Shown: positions 57,692 to 64,000 of the stretch, one piece after another
Layout: the number at the start of each line of letters is the position of its first letter
Position numbering within the stretch: position 1 is the stretch's first letter
Source: Bactrocera neohumeralis
Taxonomy: Eukaryota; Arthropoda; Insecta; Diptera; Tephritidae
Length of the DNA: 64,000 bases
NCBI RefSeq assembly: GCF_024586455.1
Contig: NC_065922.1
Span: 29,074,089-29,138,088 of the forward strand
Direction: 5' to 3'
Position numbers and translations under genes: made by a program
The notes under the pieces: model-generated
What the model was told of the DNA's origin: nothing
What the model saw: only the letters and a program-made list of their open reading frames with translations
Databases searched by the model: none

Positions 57692-57859
57692 AACAAATAA
57701 TTTTTTGTTCAAGAAATTCATACTAAAGAAAAGAAAAGATGAAGAGATGGCAGATTGAAGTTTCTTGTTCTATATATGGTACTTAGAACAGTGAATCAAA
57801 AACGTCATATACGAGATACGGATTCATGGAACAAAAGTGCGACATTAAAACCACAGCTC

Positions 57860-59095
57860 TGTAAAATTATTTGTCTATCAGTCTCGCTGCGCTGTGCATA
57901 ATGAGAACAACCTTAACGGCGGCTCTTTCACTAGTACTGAACCTGCCACCTATAAACCTTTTCGGTCAAAACTCTTCGCGCAAAATCGGCGGGACGACTA
58001 CTGGCTGCAGGAGAATTTCCATATGGAACCTTAGGGCATAGCTCGGTGAGTAATGGCAGTTAATCCAACGCCGACTATTTGACGCCACCTTTCAACTGGC
58101 AAAGAAGGTTCAAAGTAAACATATAAAAAGGTGGCTGGCGTGAAGGTATGTTTAGCTACGCGCTACACTCTAAACATCTATACGGATGGCTTTTAAATGG
58201 ACGATGGAGTTGGTGGGAGAATATACTGTCCAGAGTTAGGCATAAGGCAACCTTTTAAGTTGCCGGACTACTGCAGTATATTTCAAGCTGAGGTCTTTGC
58301 TATTGCGAAAGCCGCGGAGCTGGCCTCTAATGCACCTGCAGGAAATTCCAGAGTCAACATCTACGTAGATAGCAAAGCAGCAAACAAGGCAGTAAACTTG
58401 TATAGCATATCGGCGAGAAGTGTCTTGGGAAGCAGGGAAGCAGTGCAGCAGTGGAAAGTGTTGTCAAAAGTAAGCAACCTCACTTATACTGGGTGTCAGG
58501 TCATAAATGTAGCGAGAGCAATGAAATAGTGGACGAGATTGCCAAGAATGGCTAACATCCGAAAACGTGATCAACATTGGAAAACTCATGCATTGTGTAT
58601 ATAACGATCTGGACAGAAGAATGGTAAAGATAATCAAAAACCGATGGAACGAGCTATCTGGGTGCAAAACTGCAAAAGTCATGTGCAAAACAGTAGATCG
58701 GAAGTACACAAAATTCCTATTGGCAATCGATAGAAGAGACTGTAGGAACATGATGGGAATACTTACTGGTCACTATCTGGTGGCGCCGCACGCCCCTAGG
58801 ATGGAGTTGATAGATCGAGAAAACTGCAGGAAATGTCTAGAGTAGGCCACCATGGAAACAATGGAGCAATCTGAGCCCATTGGAAAAATTACGCTGTAAG
58901 CATCTTAGGTCCTCACGGTATGATACATTGGAGGAAGTATCGATAATGATGCCGCAGAGTCTGTTAAAATTCGCGTCAAGCGCAGACATCTTAAAGGATG
59001 GCTTCTCCTCTTGGACATAACAACTGAACTCCATCGCAAACGACAAAAACTGGTCTATGCGTGGCTTACTGGCCTACCAGATTAACCTAACCTAA
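57860..59095 (+). pseudogene. LINE 3' portion: RT tail, RNase H and C-terminus
   Basis: Broken frames near 57890-58060 give CAMRTTLTAALSLVLNLPP and LGHSSV, the segment joining RT to RNase H. The frame 58197-58529 is a well-kept RNase H: PFKLPDYCSIFQAEVFAIAK, then NIYVDSKAANKAVN (catalytic Asp in VDSKAA), then in a shifted frame VYWVSGHKCSESNEIVDEIA. The TDG-type first block reads YTDGF near 58178, followed by a stop. Frame 58567-58845 holds the C-terminal domain, with MMGILTGHYLVAPHAPRMEL (normally LTGHxxxxxHxxRMGL) and a partial Cys finger, CRKC. It ends near ATTAACCTAACCTAAAC (59080-59095). This is the least damaged LINE piece in the window. Confidence 0.88.
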
Positions 59096-59939
59096 ACTTA
59101 TGTGTGCAATTCTTTCAAACGTTCTCCAAACTATCTTCAAAAGGGACTTCATCTGATTATACGAATTCTATGGCATAACAGTTGTCAATTCTAGCACCTT
59201 AGCACGTAAACTTTAAATACGGAGATAACCGCCTCTTAGTGAGTTACTACTTTGTGGTCTACTGGCTTGGGTTAACTAGTGTTTTGAACCGCAGTTCGCA
59301 ATACTATGGAGCTCAGCATAGCTCCTTCGTAAATATTAGTTTCATGTAATTATTTCCTTCGACACTATTTTTAGCCTCTGAATGCTGGCCCTTAAACTTA
59401 AATCTTTTTTTTTACCACAATATTCATGACCTTCGAAGATAGTTGGGACATTTAACACCAAGAGTTATAAGTAATGACCCTTGAGCCTACTTTCTTTTGG
59501 TAAACAGTTTAAGCTTTGTTATTGTGGACTTTTGTTAGTAAGCGATGACCAGACGAAAAGCCGCGTTTTTAACGCAACAGCTAAGTCAAAAAAGAGTGAA
59601 AGTTATCCGGTCTGGTATTTCGGGAAAAGTACTCAAGTTAAAAATTTTGAGGTTAGAAACGGCTGCACAGCATTTTCATTATTTTTTGGCTTGATTTTAT
59701 ATAAATTTTGATTATGTACAATTTTAAATACTCAAACTACCTGTCAGCTCTAGTCAGTGGCACCTTAAGTATAATATATATATGGCAACATTAATACACC
59801 AGTACGGAAGGTTTTGAAAATAGTAAAAATTGAAAAAAAATCGTGGATAAAACCTGTTAGAAATAAAAGATAAAATAATAGAAATTAAGAAAGAAATAAT
59901 TTGCGGGCTATGTGAGGTCGGAAAGAGGAACGAGAAGGG
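59096..59939. other. spacer without a recognised gene
   Basis: No motif or repeat identified. An open frame at 59481-59711 lacks recognisable features. Confidence 0.4.
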
Positions 59940-60850
59940 GCTGAGTGTCTTGCAACATGTTGCTATAGAGTATTATTGTTTTGTTTACCTAACGGATGTA
60001 CGTATTATCAAAAACAAAGCGAGGATGACGATAAAATATGAAATCTGGGTGACTGTCTGCCTGTCCGTCTGCCGTCCGTCCGTGCAAGTTGTAACTTGAA
60101 TTAAAATTGAGATATCTTGATGAAACTTGGTAAGCGGCTTTCTTAGTACAAAAAAAGTTCGAATTCGTAGTTAGGCCTAATCGGACCAATGCCACGCCCA
60201 CAAACCACCATTAACCGAAAACATATAAAGTGCCATAACTAAGTACTGAATTAAGATATAAAGCTATAATATAATTTGGTAAAGGTGATCGCAGTAGTAA
60301 GGGACGTTTGTGAGCAAAAGAATTTCAAAAAGTGGACGTGATACCGTCCTCTAATCGATTTAATGTACATATCTCTCAAACCACTACCACAAATTGGCCT
60401 ATCGCATATAAGAACGGTATGAAAACGGATGAACTCGTATGATAACCCAGCTCACTTCGCATATAATGGTATTGCTAAAAAATACTAAAAGCGCGTTAAA
60501 TTAATAACCAGATATTCCAGAGGCATTAGGTTTTACCCCAGATATGGAATGACGGGGTTTTAATGGAGTCGGGGTCAAAATTGAACGATAGGCTCGGAAA
60601 CGCCCACTTTTAGGTGAAAACACATAGCTCGAGACCCGTCCAACCCATTTTAAACAAATTCAGTAAATGACATTCTACGAATATTCCTATGTTACAGTGT
60701 GAAAATGAGTGATATCGGACTACAGCCACGCCTACTTCCCATGTAACACAAATTTAAATTCCATATGTAACTTTCACTTTCCAGTATACAAATCAAGAAT
60801 GAATTATTATATCGAGTGCATTAGAGGTGTGCCAAATTATGACTAAAACT
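59940..60850 (+). repeat. fly dispersed repeat of the 'ccacgccca' type, nearly full length
   Basis: Head: 'cttgcaacatgttgctatag' and 'ttgttttgtttacctaacgg'. Then come 'gtgactgtctgcctgtccgt', 'gtccgtgcaagttgtaactt', 'gagatatcttgatgaaactt', 'atgccacgcccacaaa', 'tgtacatatctctcaaac', 'gaaacgcccacttt' and 'ccacgcctacttcccat'. I recognise this order as an abundant non-coding repeat of higher flies. Fragments occur at 26930-27260 (inverted) and 33025-33115. Confidence 0.85.
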
Positions 60851-60964
60851 TGCGTAAATCCAATCAAAACTATTCAAACCTCTTGGTACTAAATATGTAT
60901 GTGGACCTAGTGCTTATAGTTAAGATGAAATATCTTCGTCATCAAACAAACAGTCGTCGCACTC

Positions 60965-61130
60965 GCGTCACTGTTGACAGTCATAACTTCGAAGTCGTAG
61001 CAGAAGGAGAGGAAGACCTCCACTCCAACGGAGTGAAATTGACTTCGCTTGGAATCACCAATTGGCGTCACATTGCGAATAGAAGAAACAACTGGCGCGC
61101 TGTTGTTAACTCGGCCTTGACGCTTAAGTA
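60965..61130 (+). pseudogene. RTE-type LINE 3' end fragment
   Basis: Within the frame 60850-61176, AEGEEDLHSNGVKLTSLGIT followed by NWRHIANRRNNWRAVVNSA matches the RTE C-terminal block (RWxDQVxxDLxxLGITNWRxxAxDRxxWRxxV), also present at 46465. Only the last ~50 codons remain. It lies about 100 bp after the fly dispersed repeat. Confidence 0.75.
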
Positions 61131-62880
61131 CTTAGCTCTTCCTTACTTCTTTATTTTAACCTTGAACAAAAAATAAATTTTTTGAGGAAATTTGATGTAA
61201 ATTTGATCTCTTATGCCCCAAATCCTTGTTTTTTTATTGGTTTGTGTATTAATTTTTTCTTCTTATTTCGATCTAAATTCGAAATAAAACCCTATAATAA
61301 AATTTCTTAATTCAAAATATTAATTTTCATTTAAACAGTAGGCCTTATATTTGCTGGAATCTCTTGTTTTGATGGTATAAAGAAGATATACATATGTACC
61401 TCAGTATGATAAATTTTCTTTGAATTTGCAAAAGAGGATCCCACTTAACAGCTGCTATTTCAAGTAATAAGTAGCAAGTAGTATTTAACTGATATGTTTA
61501 TAGCTTTTTTTGACCCAAAAAAATCAACCACGTCTTTCGCCTTCAGCTTTTCGATATCAAAAAGCTTGTAAATTATTTTTCCTTTCATTTTTGATACTTT
61601 ATCTCTCATCTCAAATGGGTTTCATTCTACTATGACTTTTTTTATTTCAAAAATTATTAGCTCAAGCGCCACAACAACATTTCAAAATATACATATGTAC
61701 ACATATATTGAAAAATTTTATCGATTATAAAACGTTCTCTCCATTTATTCAATTAAATAAATACTTATTTCATTAAATAAAAACACATTTAGTTTTGCTT
61801 AATTAGGAAAATAATAAATTCCACTAATGGTGTCGTTGGCGGCAAATGTGTCTGTTATGGATTTTACAAATTCAATTAAAATAATAAACACAAATTAATT
61901 TTCTATAATTATTCCGATTATAAAAAATTACTTTCGCTCAACACATTTTGGTGGTTAAATATCCAATTTGTGGCACAACCGCTCTGTGCAACAGCCATAG
62001 ATTGGCGAAACACGCCTCTGCCATGTACAAGCTGGCACATACACCGGTGTATTTAAACAACCGTATAAACGAGCACAGATGCGAACGCCGAATGCTGTAG
62101 TAGTAGTCGTAGTTAGACTAAATCATTTCGTATGCAAATTAGTCCTTCCGCGCTAATGAACCAAACTACACGCAAAGGATTAATTTTATAGGTGAAAGCA
62201 CGGTGAGGGTGCGCTTGTTTGGCACATACATACATATATTTGGCACATATATACAATAATTTAAACAAACAGATGACTAAAAAGTGGAGCCGATCTGGCA
62301 GTTGAAGTTACAGAGTCAGAAATGTGCTATTAATACAGTGGGAAATGCGCAAAAGCGAGCTTTAATATATCTATTTGCTTCTTTATTTGATTCACATAAA
62401 TGTATATATAGATATATATATGTGTGTGTGCTTGTGGCAAACGCTTTTAGCGCTGTATTTTTGCGAGTAGAGAATGTTCAGCTGCCTAATTAGCCAAAGC
62501 CAATTAGTTATTTAACACAAATAAACGCGAAGCTGGGAATATAAGTAGATTTATAAATATATATATATATATATAGTATATAAATTTACATAATTGAAAT
62601 ATTTTTGAAAGCATATGTTCAAACTGAATTCCATTTCACTAAGTCGTGTCCCCAGTTACTTATCTACTTGACTGTTATTCAATGACAGCGTGAAAGTATG
62701 CTATCGTTATAGTTGTTTGTGGCAAAGAATCTGTTGATTCAGAAAATAATTAATATTCATCATATGTGACCTGGTCTACGGAAAGGGGGCTTAGGTGTCA
62801 AAAAATCAATTTTCACTTTTTAGTTGATTCGGATGGAAGATGAGATGCTTTTTCTGTACAAAAAAGCGTTTGGATGTATA
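61131..62880. other. probable host spacer with TA and TG microsatellites
   Basis: A TA repeat at about 62556-62575 and TA/TG-rich sequence at 62395-62435. Single-copy-looking sequence lies at 61940-62170. No gene recognised. Confidence 0.4.
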
Positions 62881-62899
62881 TAAGATTCCAGGCCACAAA

Positions 62900-63160
62900 T
62901 GAATTCCAGGCAATGAAAAATGATAATGACATCGCTAGAACTTGACTTAAATATCTAGAAGCTTCATAGTTCAAATGCAAATATGAAGTATCAAAATTAG
63001 ATGTCAAGCCTTTCTTAAACTGCGCAACAAGCGTTGACCTTTTGTATGACGAAAACTTCAGCTTAAATTAAACTGAACTTCTATGTGATTACAGTAGTAG
63101 GTCTACCATATGTATGGCGTGCCGGCCAGTCGGTAAAACTTAATCTGACCTATAATATAC
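62900..63160 (+). pseudogene. LINE 3' end (C-terminus and 3' UTR)
   Basis: RYL-type coding near 62940 (LKYLEAS) and FLNCATSVDLLYDENFS near 63010-63060 parallel the tail at 41265-41957. TAGGTCTACCATATGTATGG and the following 'cgtgccggccagtcggtaaa' match the 3' UTR there. The element is therefore the same family, truncated to about 260 bp as is usual for LINEs. Confidence 0.75.
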
Positions 63161-63586
63161 CAGATAACATATGATCTAATCACATCACTGTGCAATAAGT
63201 GACATCGCCATATAGTTAAAATGATTTTATGGAAAAAAAGCATGTTATGTAGCATCGCTACATACCGTAGTACATCACAACAAATCCCATCGCATGACAC
63301 ATTTTCATATCTCTCACATCATATCGCAAAATATCTTATCCCGTAAATCCTCAATAATGTTAAACTTATCAAGCTTTATATCTACATGCACACTATAACA
63401 AAATATCAAATCAGCCTATATCACCACATTATAATCACACACACATCTAGGGACAGCATGAATATCCGATAATATGTCAAGATGATGTCAGTTAAATCGA
63501 GTTAAACATGTCACACCTATTTATGATTATTTCAAGTAATTGTAATTGTTTTTTGCAACGTAAGGGTATTTTTGATAATTTTCATT
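63161..63586. other. CATCA-rich sequence preceding the tandem array
   Basis: Repeated CATC/GATG-type words (ATCACATCA, CATCGC, GACATCG, TACATCACA) without a clear period. It may be decayed array material. Confidence 0.4.
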
Positions 63587-64000
63587 ATGTGATGTGATGA
63601 AACATCATGTGATATTAAATCAAATCAAAGTAATTCGTTCTGAAAAGTTGGAAAATGTTTACGAATATAGATTTTATATGCTATAGAAGAAAGTTTCATA
63701 ATGTGATATGATGGAACATCATATGATATAAAAAAAATTAAATGTACTTCGTTCTGTAATCTTCGCAAATCCTTACTTTATATTCCGTAGACTCTGTTTT
63801 TTGTTGTTCTAAGTATATATTTTCTTTAAGTTTCAAGATAAGATGGTACGTCACATCATGTGATATAAATTAAATAAAAGTAATTCGTCGTGTATTGCTC
63901 GAAAAAGCTCTTGGTAAGCATGCCTTACATCCTGTGAATAGTGTTTTCTAATCTCTTATAATTTGTAAGAGATGTGTTCCATTTATAATGTGATGTGATG
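63587..64000. repeat. tandem array of ~114-150-bp units, open at the window edge
   Basis: The phrase around ACATCATRTGATAT occurs at 63602, 63716 and 63853, followed each time by 'taaat...aaagtaattcgt' or close variants. The start of a fourth unit (ATGTGATGTGATG) is cut off by the window end. Spacings of 114, 137 and about 150 bp show variable spacer lengths. Each head contains a small dyad, for example ATATGATG-GAA-CATCATAT at 63706-63724. Confidence 0.8.

Noticed and set aside
61680..62600. Possible tRNA or snRNA gene among short conserved-looking stretches
   Set aside because: No A/B box pair, cloverleaf or Sm-type site could be found. I saw no tRNA-like GGTTCGANTCC box in my reading of the window.
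63161..64000. CRISPR-like repeat array at the right edge
   Set aside because: Units are 114-150 bp with similar, not unique, intervening sequence, and the genome is eukaryotic. It is a tandem repeat.

Overview
The window looks like AT-rich intergenic or intronic DNA of a higher fly (Schizophora), most likely a tephritid fruit fly. The evidence is the mix of repeats. Many decayed mariner relatives are present, including rosa-like elements with 41-codon catalytic spacing. There are LOA/Jockey-, R1- and RTE-type LINE fragments. Two abundant fly interspersed repeats also occur: one with a ~155-bp tandem unit built around 'ctatagcatat', and one carrying 'ccacgccca'-type blocks. No complete host gene, tRNA or rRNA was found. 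Almost every recognisable coding stretch is a broken transposon gene.

Layout. 1-10.4 kb: rosa-like and mariner relics, LINE scraps, a fly tandem repeat, and a 943-bp foldback element (6201-7143) with a perfect 8-bp target duplication. An internally deleted mariner with both ends follows (9547-10337). 10.9-23.2 kb: two rosa-like relics, an RTE endonuclease fragment, two further mariner relics, and one possible host first exon on the minus strand (12884-12916). 23.5-26.9 kb: the clearest structure in the window. A piggyBac-family element (24271-26744) sits at a TTAA inside an already internally deleted mariner (23507-26903). A second mariner copy at 38597-39892 preserves the uninterrupted TTAA site. 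28.7-35 kb: LINE fragments on both strands plus a mariner relic. 36-46.6 kb: a tandem repeat, the second mariner copy, LINE 3' ends and fragments, and an RTE 3' end. 49.4-64 kb: a rosa-like relic, a 473-bp mariner deletion derivative with both inverted ends (55648-56120), a small foldback element (57321-57691), a long LINE 3' portion (57860-59095), the second fly dispersed repeat, and a CATCAT-rich tandem array running off the right edge.

Between these lie islands of apparently single-copy AT-rich sequence with microsatellites and clusters of ATTA cores. These may be host introns or cis-regulatory DNA. The genes do not form a pathway: the window records repeated transposon insertion, internal deletion and decay. 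Family names rest on recalled conserved motifs and on direct comparison between copies in this window. No database search was run.
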